DNA from: Paenibacillus azoreducens | GTDB taxonomy: Bacteria; Bacillota; Bacilli; Paenibacillales; Paenibacillaceae | Assembly: GCF_021654775.1 (NCBI RefSeq) | Contig: NZ_AP025343.1 | Coordinates: forward strand, 3,067,501-3,131,500 | Direction: 5' to 3' | Length of the DNA stretch: 64,000 bases | In this document: piece by piece, positions 8,489 through 16,275 of the stretch | Numbering within the stretch: the stretch's first letter is position 1 | Layout of the letters: each line of letters opens with the position of its first letter | Notes under the pieces: model-generated | Told to the model about the DNA's origin: nothing | Databases searched by the model: none | Seen by the model: only the letters and a program-made list of their open reading frames with translations | Made by a program: the position numbers and the translations under genes

Positions 8489-9615
8489 CGGGCACATGGA
8501 CATTAACGGAGTTACAGCAAACAAGGCGTACTCTCCATGCTTGGCCCGAGATTGCAGGGAAAGAAGAGAGAACCAGAAAGTTCGTCAGGCGATTTATTGA
8601 GAATAGAACGTCAAAAATTAATATTCTTTATGATGGAGATAATGGGGTAATCGCCCAATATGATGCAGGGGGAAACGCGCCAACCGTTGCATTTCGCGCC
8701 GAGTTGGACGGGTTGCCCCTGCTTGACGGGAAGCAAGTGGATTATCGCAGCAGGAATGAAGGCATGCATCATGCATGCGGGCATGACGCTCACATGACTA
8801 TTTTGTTATATTTCCTTCTATACGTGGATTCCTTAGAGGAATGCGATGCCAATGTGCTGTTTGTGTTTCAATCTGCGGAAGAAGTGTTTGCTGGCGCCCG
8901 CGAGCTGCTGCCGATTCTGCAGCCTTTAGGGATTGATTACATGTATGCTCTGCATGTTACTCCCAACTTGTATGCAGGTTATTTTTCTCTGCGTCCAGCA
9001 AAAATGATGGCCGGCAGCCTTACGATTGAGATTGCGGCAGATCTCGTTCATGGTCATGCGGCGGAAAATTCCGGGATAACGGATCTGCTGGCAGTGATAG
9101 ACCGATTTTGCAAGGAATACAATCAGGGGAATCAGAGATGTATAGTAACACATGTCAACACAAATGGTTATTATAACGTTACAGCCAGCGAATTGAAGAT
9201 GTATGTTAACTTTCGCTCGGAAGAAACGGCGAACAGCCGTATTGGCCTGCAACTGCTTCAATCCTGCATTGCCGGTCATCCGTGGGTTCGGGACATGGAA
9301 GTAACGGAAATATCCGCGTATCCTGCTTTGTATAATGATGAAACTTTAACGACGCTAACCACAAGCGTTTTCAAAAAGCGTTTTGGAGACCAATGGGTTC
9401 TGGAATGTCCTTTTTTGTTCTCGAGTGACGACTTTTCATTTTACGGCGATTTGCCGGGAATTAAGACATGTTATTATTTTATCGGATCTTACCTGGGTGA
9501 TGAAATCAAAGTTCATACGGAAACGTTTGATATTGATGAAAAATGTCTGCTGTATGGATTGGAGAGCTTCAAGGTGATTCTTAAGCTGGTACGGCATCTG
9601 AAGCGATCAAGCTAA
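8485..9615 (+). CDS. M20-family metallopeptidase/amidohydrolase
   Basis: A 376-residue M20/M40 hydrolase. HHACGHDAHM near residue 93 and SAEE near 131 give the expected metal ligands and catalytic Glu, and a dimerisation-domain region follows. Relatives hydrolyse N-acyl amino acids or small peptides. Translational coupling to the ABC permease puts it in the RiPP pathway. It could trim the leader or follower, cut an amide of the product, or protect the producer. No other protease is visible in the cluster, so leader trimming is worth considering, though M20 enzymes usually act on small substrates. No signal peptide is seen, so it is probably cytoplasmic. Confidence 0.88.
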   Translation: MTGTWTLTELQQTRRTLHAWPEIAGKEERTRKFVRRFIENRTSKINILYDGDNGVIAQYDAGGNAPTVAFRAELDGLPLLDGKQVDYRSRNEGMHHACGHDAHMTILLYFLLYVDSLEECDANVLFVFQSAEEVFAGARELLPILQPLGIDYMYALHVTPNLYAGYFSLRPAKMMAGSLTIEIAADLVHGHAAENSGITDLLAVIDRFCKEYNQGNQRCIVTHVNTNGYYNVTASELKMYVNFRSEETANSRIGLQLLQSCIAGHPWVRDMEVTEISAYPALYNDETLTTLTTSVFKKRFGDQWVLECPFLFSSDDFSFYGDLPGIKTCYYFIGSYLGDEIKVHTETFDIDEKCLLYGLESFKVILKLVRHLKRSS

Positions 9616-9822
9616 GAGTCCGATCGATTTCTTCGAAAACACTGTTCTATTAGCTGCACTCCGCCCTTCATCGAATTCGCTTCCGTGCTTGCCTTCTGAT
9701 TGATTACGATTGGACATGTCATAGGCGCATATTTGCAGGAATATAGTTTAAATGTCCATACAGGCGCACCAAGTCTTCGAGATTATGCTTGAATGGACGA
9801 CGGGAAGAAGGGAGGAGCTTAA

Positions 9823-10374
9823 GTGAATTTCAACAAGAAAGAGCAGTTTCTAAACAAGCGCATTTGCGGTCTTTGGTTAATCTGGATTGCCTTTATCATC
9901 CTGGCTAGCGCAGCCTTTGGAGGACGGCAGCAAATACTTCCAGAAATATTTTATCCGGGTTATGTGCTGGGGATCATTTTTATATTAAACAACAAAAGCG
10001 TGTACCGCATGTTTTCTTTCGGGCGGCCAACGCAGTTCCAGAAGCGGATGACGTTCGTTTCGATTCTTTTTATGATGGTATTGATGGTGCTGATTTCCGG
10101 AAAGTATTACGCTCACCATGATTACAGGATGGTCTGGTTAGGAGCGTTTTTGGCAATTGCGCTGCATTTTATTCCCTTTTCAACCGTTCACGGCAATGTG
10201 ATGGTACTCCTGGCTATTCCTCTATTTATTAACGCTATGGTAGGATTTAGTTCTCCTAACATCCCTTTTCGGGAAATCGCTTATGTGGATGCGCTCATTA
10301 AATTCATTTTCGGAGCAGTTCTTTTTCGCTCAAAAAATCCCTTGCGCGAAAGCAGGCTTCTAACGCGACGATAA
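9823..10374 (+). CDS. Small membrane protein of unknown function
   Basis: A 183-residue protein with about five hydrophobic segments (around residues 17-33, 45-55, 72-90, 105-122 and 126-142) and a basic C-terminal tail. The GTG start follows a GGGAGGAG site. I recognise a general likeness to small Firmicute membrane proteins of unknown function but no named activity. Its place between the export and second maturation blocks makes an immunity role possible. That is inference from position only. Confidence 0.75.
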   Translation: MNFNKKEQFLNKRICGLWLIWIAFIILASAAFGGRQQILPEIFYPGYVLGIIFILNNKSVYRMFSFGRPTQFQKRMTFVSILFMMVLMVLISGKYYAHHDYRMVWLGAFLAIALHFIPFSTVHGNVMVLLAIPLFINAMVGFSSPNIPFREIAYVDALIKFIFGAVLFRSKNPLRESRLLTRR

Positions 10375-10456
10375 CCAAGCTCGAATTGGAATTCTTGTAT
10401 CGATATAGAAGCGAATGGGTTTAGATAAGCGAATGAACTTGAACAGGAGGTTATCC

Positions 10457-11041
10457 GTGGGATATTTGCTCCATGTATTAGCTGTGGGAGGGTTTGGCCA
10501 TGATTTTGCCCGCCAGCTTGGTTTACGGACCGAGCCGCTAGGAATAACGACGTTATCAGCAGATACAACCCGCATTGATCCATTAAGCATCCCTGATGCC
10601 AACCTGAACATATTGGCATTATGGCGTTATTCTCCTGGCTTGCTGCGGCAGCTCGACGAATATGCGTTTTTGAACAAAAAGCCGTGGTTGCCAGTTGTCT
10701 ATAACCATCCATTTATTGAAGTCGGGCCTGTAATTGTGCCCGGGGCCGGACCGTGTTATTCATGTTACAGCGAGCTGGTGTTAAACAATTCACCCACAGC
10801 CGCTTATATGAGGCAGGTTTATGCCTATTACGATGGTTCACCCGATACTGGCCCAAAAGGATTTTTACATGCATTTGCTGGGTGGGCCGCTGCGATCGTA
10901 GCGCGTCTACCGCAGTGTATTGCGGGAAATGAGCTGCCGGGCGGTTGGGTCTGGAAAATGCACGTGGTCAGCAGGAAACTATATCAGTACCCAATACGTT
11001 CCGATATTGGTTGTGATCGCTGTTTGCCGCGATTTTCGTGA
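10457..11041 (+). CDS. Reduced E1-like (ThiF-type) cyclodehydratase zinc protein
   Basis: A 194-residue protein with a VGGFGHDFAR segment near the start that recalls the nucleotide-binding turn of ThiF/E1 proteins. It also has a four-Cys zinc site, CYSC at C100/C103 and CDRC at C186/C189. It lacks the N-terminal RRE present in full-length family members. GTG 10457 is chosen because AGGAGG lies 6 bases upstream and the next ATG upstream has no such site. It is probably a partner of the fusion protein that begins 51 bases downstream. It could be a decayed E1 domain, but the zinc ligands are intact. Confidence 0.78.
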   Translation: MGYLLHVLAVGGFGHDFARQLGLRTEPLGITTLSADTTRIDPLSIPDANLNILALWRYSPGLLRQLDEYAFLNKKPWLPVVYNHPFIEVGPVIVPGAGPCYSCYSELVLNNSPTAAYMRQVYAYYDGSPDTGPKGFLHAFAGWAAAIVARLPQCIAGNELPGGWVWKMHVVSRKLYQYPIRSDIGCDRCLPRFS

Positions 11042-11092
11042 CTTGGGAATTCTATTCATCATCTCGATATTGGTGAGGAGGGTCAGGGTGCC

Positions 11093-12829
11093 ATGGATTC
11101 TCGTATAACGGTTAGCCGCATGGGGCGTATTGTCCAGCAAGACCCGCAATTTCACTTGCCTAATCTGCCCCGTTTTCCGTCTGCATTTGCAGTCATTCCC
11201 ACTTCAGATGTTGTCATTGTTCACGGTGGAGAGGAACTGGCGGTGTTTCGCGGTCGGGCACGGGATGTTCTAAACCGCTTGCTGCCGATGTTGGATGGCA
11301 CACGCGATATTGGTCAAATATGCGGATCATTCCGGGAGTTTTCTTCTCAGGCGGTGATCGACTGTATCGCACTGCTTTACATGCGCGGACTATTGGAGGA
11401 TGCCGCGGCCGACGGAACATGGGATTTATCGTCACTGGATCAAGAAACGGTATTTTACTTTCAGCGGCAGCTTGATTCCACGCGGATTCATGCCAGCAGC
11501 TTGCAGGGAATCAAGAAATTAAAGGAAACGCATCTAGGGGTATATACGAACATTTCGGATTCTTATTTGCTTCGGGAAGGACTTTTGCAGGCGGGGATTG
11601 GAGAAGTATCGCTTCAGGACTTTGGCGTCGACATTCGGCTTACGAACGAAACATTCGTATTGGCTGCTGTGAACGGAAACCTGTCGGAACTTGAGATCCG
11701 GAGGTTGGCGGATGTATGTGCAAGGCAGGAGATTCCCTGGCTACTTAGCTTAACATGCGGGCATATGGGAATGCTGGGGCCATATTTTGAACGTTCTGAA
11801 ACAGCCTGTTATGGATGTTTTGAAGAGCTGCTGCAAGGAATGGCGGATTTCACAGGCGATACGCCAAGCCTTGTGCATGACATCGATATGTGGATACAGT
11901 ATACGATTCTTGAAGTTTGCAATTTTTTATCCGGACTTGGACCTGCTATTACTGGAATGGATTTTATGGTATTGAATCTGGCCGATTGGCATGGATATAA
12001 GAGGAGAGTGCCCAAACGCCCAGGGTGCCCTCATTGTCTTCCCATGGCAGATGTGAAGCCCGGTCTGCCTCCATTACCAATGCAATTTGAATATGAGGTG
12101 CACTTTCCTTCCGGGCATCTCAGCACGCCAAAGGCACATCAGGCTCACTATAAGCCGAGTAATTTGGCTTTGGCTCAAGTGTTCAAGACGTATGCCGATA
12201 TCCCTGCCATCCCGTTGGGAGAACGGAAGATTCCGAAAGGGGAAGGCCGCACTGTTTGCGAGATGATCTATCATCCTCTGCAGGAACAAGGGGAAGCAGA
12301 ACTATCGCTGGATTATTTGTCTTCCATCCTGTTATGTGGAACGGGGATCCGTGGCACGCTTCAGCTTTCAGAAGCAGGCGAAACGAAAGTGCAGCGGTAT
12401 GCCCCCACCGGCGGCAACTTGGGGTCAGTGCAAATTTATATCATATCATTTGGCGTGAGAGACTTGGCAGCCGGAATATATTATTATCATCCATGGCAGC
12501 ACACATTAAGTGCTCTCGTTTCCATAGGTGAACCGTCTGCTGTTAACCAGGCTGTAACTGGGACAAGCGATAGTTTGCCGGATGCCATCATCGTGACAAC
12601 GGGGGCGCTGGAACGCGTTCAAGCGAAGTATTCGGCGTTTGCTTTTCGTGTCATACACCTCGATGCCGGGGTTGCCCTCGCCCAGATGCAGCTTGCAGCC
12701 GCCGCATGCGGCATCGCATTCAGGCCTCTCTCAGAGTGGAGGGAAGCCAAACTGGTTGATTTATTGCAGATTGAGCCGATGCAAGAACCGATCACCGGAG
12801 TTTATATGCTCGGAAGGGGGGCAATCTAA
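11093..12829 (+). CDS. RRE / E1-like zinc / SagB dehydrogenase fusion
   Basis: A 578-residue fusion with three parts. Residues 25-105 form a winged-helix RRE-like leader-binding region. Residues 110-330 form an E1-like domain with CYGC at C239/C242 and CPHC at C312/C315. From about 385 it is a SagB-type FMN dehydrogenase with RYAPTGGNLGS near 435-445 and the catalytic-type Lys-Tyr pair at K512/Y513. The glycine-histidine segment that normally follows KY is altered. ATG 11093 follows GGAGGG. The fusion joins peptide recognition and azoline oxidation in one chain, as seen in some Streptomyces goadsporin and thiopeptide enzymes, but YcaO is supplied separately by the gene at 641-2551. Confidence 0.87.
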   Translation: MDSRITVSRMGRIVQQDPQFHLPNLPRFPSAFAVIPTSDVVIVHGGEELAVFRGRARDVLNRLLPMLDGTRDIGQICGSFREFSSQAVIDCIALLYMRGLLEDAAADGTWDLSSLDQETVFYFQRQLDSTRIHASSLQGIKKLKETHLGVYTNISDSYLLREGLLQAGIGEVSLQDFGVDIRLTNETFVLAAVNGNLSELEIRRLADVCARQEIPWLLSLTCGHMGMLGPYFERSETACYGCFEELLQGMADFTGDTPSLVHDIDMWIQYTILEVCNFLSGLGPAITGMDFMVLNLADWHGYKRRVPKRPGCPHCLPMADVKPGLPPLPMQFEYEVHFPSGHLSTPKAHQAHYKPSNLALAQVFKTYADIPAIPLGERKIPKGEGRTVCEMIYHPLQEQGEAELSLDYLSSILLCGTGIRGTLQLSEAGETKVQRYAPTGGNLGSVQIYIISFGVRDLAAGIYYYHPWQHTLSALVSIGEPSAVNQAVTGTSDSLPDAIIVTTGALERVQAKYSAFAFRVIHLDAGVALAQMQLAAAACGIAFRPLSEWREAKLVDLLQIEPMQEPITGVYMLGRGAI

Positions 12830-12845
12830 AATCGATTCTTACACA

Positions 12846-13550
12846 ATGATTAGGGCTATGATTCGCGAGAACCTGCAGTTAGGCTGCAAGGAAAAGAAGG
12901 GATTTGCAGGAGTTGCCGCAGAATTACCGAGAAGCTCGGGCAACGGCAATGAAGACATGATGGCTTCCCGCCACCAAATAGCGTTACCCGTCTGTCACGA
13001 GCAAGGAAAGCATTTGGCTGATGTTCTTAATGCCCGCGTATCCGTCCGCAAATATGCAGAGGTTGATGTTGGTCTTGGAGATTTGGGGACAATTTTGCGA
13101 GCAGCCAAAAAAGGTGATTTGAACGATTGGTCCAAGGAAAACGAATTAGGAGTGGAGTTGAATTTTTATGTCATCGCACGTAATGTCGAATCCCTCTCAC
13201 GCGGGCAAATTTGCCGTTATGATTCTGCGGCGCATAAACTGGAACTGATTGGATGTTCAGACCCTCAGGAGGAAATATGCACACTTCAAGAGGAGTTTTC
13301 CTGCGCTCCCGCGATCATCGCCGTTTGCGGCTCTATGGCCCGCTCCGTAGCCGAATATGGTGCTCATGGTTACAGGCAAATCCTTACACGCGGCGGGGCT
13401 GCTGTGCAGCGGGCGGCAACGGTTGCCATTTCTTTAGGTTATGTTGGATGTATTTTTGCGGGCTTATACCAGCGGCCGCTAAGGGAAGTCGTCGGAATTG
13501 ACGGTTACCATGAAACCCAACTGTTGGCTTATTCATTTGGTCGGCCGTGA
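12846..13550 (+). CDS. Degenerate SagB/nitroreductase-fold paralogue
   Basis: A protein of about 234 residues in the nitroreductase fold. It has NARVSVRKYA near 62-71 and a C-terminal half resembling SagB. The usual PSGG loop is missing, and the catalytic Lys-Tyr is Glu-Tyr (E170/Y171, in AEYGAHGYRQ). It may be a structural subunit or an enzyme of changed chemistry. The start is uncertain. ATG 12846 is the first ATG after the preceding stop, but the best ribosome site (GGAAGGGGGG, 12812-12821) is 24 bases away, and in-frame ATGs also exist at 12858 and 12957. It appears to be the last gene of the cluster. Confidence 0.75.
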   Translation: MIRAMIRENLQLGCKEKKGFAGVAAELPRSSGNGNEDMMASRHQIALPVCHEQGKHLADVLNARVSVRKYAEVDVGLGDLGTILRAAKKGDLNDWSKENELGVELNFYVIARNVESLSRGQICRYDSAAHKLELIGCSDPQEEICTLQEEFSCAPAIIAVCGSMARSVAEYGAHGYRQILTRGGAAVQRAATVAISLGYVGCIFAGLYQRPLREVVGIDGYHETQLLAYSFGRP

Positions 13551-13726
13551 AATGTATGGAGATTAATCCAGTCATTGCAATGGATGCGACCGGTTTACGG
13601 AATAGTATGAAGTACACCTAATGGTATGGAGATCATTCAAGAAGTATACGAAGTTCCGAAAAATTCTGCGGAGGAAGTATATATGGAAGGTTACTGGTTA
13701 TTATCATAGCCATATCCTATTCAATT

Positions 13727-14026
13727 TTGCGTCACTACATGCTTGGACACGACAGAGAAGGTCTGTGGGGAACGGGAAAGAAGATCGAAATCTGGGGGAA
13801 AGTGCTTCTGCTGCTTGCGGCGCTGCCAATCGCATTTTCCATCATATATCATGAAGGCCGCGAGAGCCAAACGATAAAATGGTTTTGGTTTTTCCTGATT
13901 ACCGCTGTTTTTGGCTTTCAAGCTGTTATCGAATGGAAATTTTTGAAGGGATACAAAAACTATATCGTTTCGTTGATTATGATATTGATTGGAACCGCTT
14001 TTATAGGAATATGGTTATCGGTATGA
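13727..14026 (+). CDS. Small membrane protein, DUF4181-like; N-terminus unclear
   Basis: At least 99 residues with three hydrophobic segments; the pattern GLWGTGKKIEIWGK followed by membrane helices resembles the DUF4181 family of Bacillales. The coordinates use TTG 13727, the only conventional start. However, the frame continues upstream through LLVIIIAISYSIL, which looks like the expected first membrane helix. A GGAGGAAG-type site at 13671-13677 would serve a start near 13680, where only ATA or CTG is in frame and the ATG at 13683 is out of frame. A non-standard start or a frameshift near the 5' end is likely. Function unknown. Confidence 0.6.
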   Translation: MRHYMLGHDREGLWGTGKKIEIWGKVLLLLAALPIAFSIIYHEGRESQTIKWFWFFLITAVFGFQAVIEWKFLKGYKNYIVSLIMILIGTAFIGIWLSV

Positions 14027-14058
14027 AAAAAGCATGAGACAACGGTCCCATGCTTTTT
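14026..14058. terminator. Bidirectional rho-independent terminator
   Basis: AAAAAGCATG pairs with CATGCTTTTT, with a short GAC/GTC extension around the loop. A and T tails on both sides let it serve the DUF4181-like gene and the convergent YxcD-like gene. Confidence 0.85.
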
Positions 14059-14077
14059 CGTTCTTCACATTTAAATA

Positions 14078-14377
14078 TCAGTAAGCCTGCTCTGTATCAA
14101 CATCCACTTGCGCGGTGATTTCCTCATCAAGATCAAGCATGATTTGCTCGCGATACGCCCTGATGTTGTATTCGGTGTGCAAATATCGCAAAATGGCTTC
14201 GATCATGTTCGATTCTACGAGATATTGGCTGCGGCCTTCGGCCCAAACTTCAGCCGTATAACCCGTATCTTCATCCCAACACAATTCAACCTGAACATCC
14301 TGGGGACGAATTCGCTTGCGCTCAGCCATATGCAGGCAGATCGCGTTGATGATTTCATCCATCGAAAGGATCAGCAT
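14078..14377 (-). CDS. yxcD: YxcD-like protein (DUF2653)
   Basis: A 99-residue soluble acidic protein matching the Bacillus YxcD/DUF2653 pattern: an N-terminal MDEIINAICLHMAERK helix, then a strand-rich segment with WDEDTGYTAEVW and an YLVESNMIEAILRYL helix. Function unknown. It lies 3 bases downstream of the membrane-protein gene at 14381-14830 on the same strand, so the two form an operon. No catalytic motif is seen. Confidence 0.8.
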   Translation of the reverse strand: MLILSMDEIINAICLHMAERKRIRPQDVQVELCWDEDTGYTAEVWAEGRSQYLVESNMIEAILRYLHTEYNIRAYREQIMLDLDEEITAQVDVDTEQAY

Positions 14378-14380
14378 CGT

Positions 14381-14830
14381 TTAATACCGTCCATCCCGCG
14401 GGTCTGGTTTGCGCCGGTTCCTGAATGCCCTTACGGCAGCGATAGCAATAGAAATCAAGACATAAATAGCGAGCAGGTTAATAAGCAATCCGAAGATGTT
14501 GCCAAGGAATCCCATATTAGAGAACAAGCCTCCAAACAACATACCGGCGAGGCCGCCGATCATCAGGCCTTTAAAAAAGCCGCCGCCGCTGAAAAATCCG
14601 CGTTTGGCCGGTGTGCCTGCAGTGCTTGAATGATTGGTGTTCGTCGATTTTCTGACATTATCGGTAGTTGGCGATTTTTTTGGCGTGTTGGTGTAGCTTT
14701 TGGTACCTGACCGGAAGCTGCTGCCGCCGCCGCGTCTGGCATCCGCGTTGTCCGCCGGTATGGAAACGGCGAAAAAGAGCGTAAACGCCATCACGATCAT
14801 GATCCATTTCTTCAACGATTTGTTTGTCAT
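14381..14830 (-). CDS. Gly/Ser-rich membrane protein, Tim44-like N-terminal type
   Basis: A 149-residue protein with a basic N-terminus and a signal-type helix (residues 8-26, ending near ADA). A Ser/Thr/Lys-rich low-complexity stretch follows to about 75, then glycine-rich FFSGGGFFKGLMIGGLAGMLFGGLF and a last membrane helix before a basic tail. This layout is shared by Firmicute proteins annotated as Tim44-like preprotein translocase homologues, a name given for sequence pattern rather than proven function. It is upstream partner of the YxcD-like gene. An AGGAGGTAC site precedes the ATG. Confidence 0.72.
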   Translation of the reverse strand: MTNKSLKKWIMIVMAFTLFFAVSIPADNADARRGGGSSFRSGTKSYTNTPKKSPTTDNVRKSTNTNHSSTAGTPAKRGFFSGGGFFKGLMIGGLAGMLFGGLFSNMGFLGNIFGLLINLLAIYVLISIAIAAVRAFRNRRKPDPRDGRY

Positions 14831-14937
14831 GAAGTAGAGTACCTCCTGAGTAATTTGCTGGCATGAGTCTGCCTAACATGATTTACGTGCTTAGTATCTT
14901 AAAGTTTCATTTTTTAATAAAAAAATATACAGATAGA

Positions 14938-15525
14938 TTAAATTTTTTGGTTCACAGACGGTACGGGCTGCTCGGAATGCGCGGTCGAATCTTTTGCCTG
15001 CTGCTCTTTGAGCATCGCCAGCACCCAACTGCACCAATCCAGTCCGGCTGTGGCATTGAAGATCCCCTTTTGCACCAGGATATAATCATAGAATTCGCGA
15101 TTGCCGAATCCCCGTTTGTCTTCGGGTATCTTTTGCAGCATTTTGCGGAAGGATTCGAGTCTGCGCAGGAAATAGGCTTTTCTCGATTCGATGATTTCGA
15201 TGGCATTATCACGGTCTGTTAGCCACATGCAAAAAGTTTTCATCGACAACTCATCCCGCGTAACTGGATCAGGAAGCGGCTTATACATCCATTCCTTCAG
15301 TTTCCGGATACCGTTATCAGTGATGGAATAAATTTTTTTATCGGGTTTTTCGGACTGTTTAACCCAATAGGAAGTAAGCAGTTCATTCTCCTCCATTTGT
15401 GCAAGAAGAGGATAAATCTGGCTGTGCTTGGCCTGCCAGAACGGCTGGATTTTCAGCATGACATCATAGCCGGATGAAGATTCCCTGGCCAAAAAAGCCA
15501 ACAATCCGTAGGATAGCGTATTCAT
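14938..15525 (-). CDS. PadR-family transcriptional regulator
   Basis: A 195-residue repressor-type protein. The N-terminal winged helix (residues 1-75) has SSGYDVMLKIQ...HSQIYPLLAQMEENELL, the PadR signature, and ends in the KKIYSITDNG wing. The C-terminal alpha-helical dimerisation domain runs to about 165. PadR proteins usually repress an adjacent transporter or detoxification gene in response to small aromatic or antibiotic ligands. Here no obvious target adjoins, since the neighbours are a carbonic anhydrase and a membrane protein. GGGAGAAA precedes the ATG. Confidence 0.9.
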   Translation of the reverse strand: MNTLSYGLLAFLARESSSGYDVMLKIQPFWQAKHSQIYPLLAQMEENELLTSYWVKQSEKPDKKIYSITDNGIRKLKEWMYKPLPDPVTRDELSMKTFCMWLTDRDNAIEIIESRKAYFLRRLESFRKMLQKIPEDKRGFGNREFYDYILVQKGIFNATAGLDWCSWVLAMLKEQQAKDSTAHSEQPVPSVNQKI

Positions 15526-15608
15526 GTGTAATTTCTCCCATAACTCGATTATGTTCTTTCTTCAAAAAGTGTACACTTAAACTGTACGGTTTTCAACAGC
15601 GGCAAACA

Positions 15609-15637
15609 AAAAACACGGATACAGGTATCCGTGTTTG
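15609..15637 (-). terminator. Terminator of the carbonic anhydrase gene
   Basis: Reading the minus strand, ACACGGATA pairs with TATCCGTGT around a 4-base loop and is followed by a run of T. It sits 20 bases past the carbonic anhydrase stop. Confidence 0.85.
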
Positions 15638-15656
15638 GCGATTCATTGAACAGTTA

Positions 15657-16232
15657 TTATTTTCCAGTACGTTCCTTATAACCATCCTTAACGAGCTCAA
15701 GCGCTCCTGTGTTCGGGTCGATGATCATGCCGTGCACGGGAACGTCGGCAGGCAGCAGGGGATGCTTTTGGATCAGCTCGACGGTTCCTTTGACGCCATC
15801 ATGAATATTTTCAAACCCGTGCAGCCATTTGTTCAACTTGATTCCGGAGTTTTCGAGCGTGGACAGCACCTCCTCGGAGATGCCCCGGTTTCTGATTTCC
15901 TGAATCATATGATCGGCATTCAGCGCCGCCATACCGCAGTCCAGATGGCCCACAACGATGACTTCGTCCGCGTTTAGCTCGTACAAAGCGACGAGGATGC
16001 TTCGCATCACGCTGCCGAACGGATGGGAAACGATCGCACCAGCGATTTTAATGATTTTGACGTCGCCGTTTTTCAAATTCATCGCCTTTGGCAGCAGCTC
16101 AACCAAACGCGTATCCATGCAAGTAATGATTACGAGCTTTTTATCCGGGAATTTCCCGGTCAAATATTGTTCATATTGCTTACTTTCAACAAATTGGCGG
16201 TTGTATTCCAAAATTTCAGATATGTGGCTCAT
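15657..16232 (-). CDS. Beta-class carbonic anhydrase
   Basis: A 191-residue zinc enzyme for CO2/bicarbonate interconversion. Zinc ligands and catalytic residues are seen in CMDTR (Cys and the Asp-Arg dyad) and HLDCG (His and Cys), the beta-class pattern. Its size and sequence resemble Bacillus YtiB-type enzymes. I start at MSHISE (16232). The frame also allows an ATG seven codons earlier at 16253, but that would add MERCACV, which looks unlike the family. It is probably monocistronic, with its own terminator. Confidence 0.9.
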   Translation of the reverse strand: MSHISEILEYNRQFVESKQYEQYLTGKFPDKKLVIITCMDTRLVELLPKAMNLKNGDVKIIKIAGAIVSHPFGSVMRSILVALYELNADEVIVVGHLDCGMAALNADHMIQEIRNRGISEEVLSTLENSGIKLNKWLHGFENIHDGVKGTVELIQKHPLLPADVPVHGMIIDPNTGALELVKDGYKERTGK

Positions 16233-16275
16233 GACGCATGCACACCTTTCCATTTAGATTATTAGATTAAAAGAA

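Noticed and set aside
9752..9826. 24-codon frame whose TGA overlaps the GTG of the membrane protein at 9823, considered as precursor peptide
   Set aside because: It has no Cys and no Ser/Thr-rich C-terminal core, and its ribosome site is weak and badly spaced.
13556..13709. Two tiny frames (21 and 27 residues), each starting ATGGAGAT, after the last cluster gene
   Set aside because: Neither has a core-like C-terminus; the second ends in the out-of-frame start of the DUF4181-like gene.
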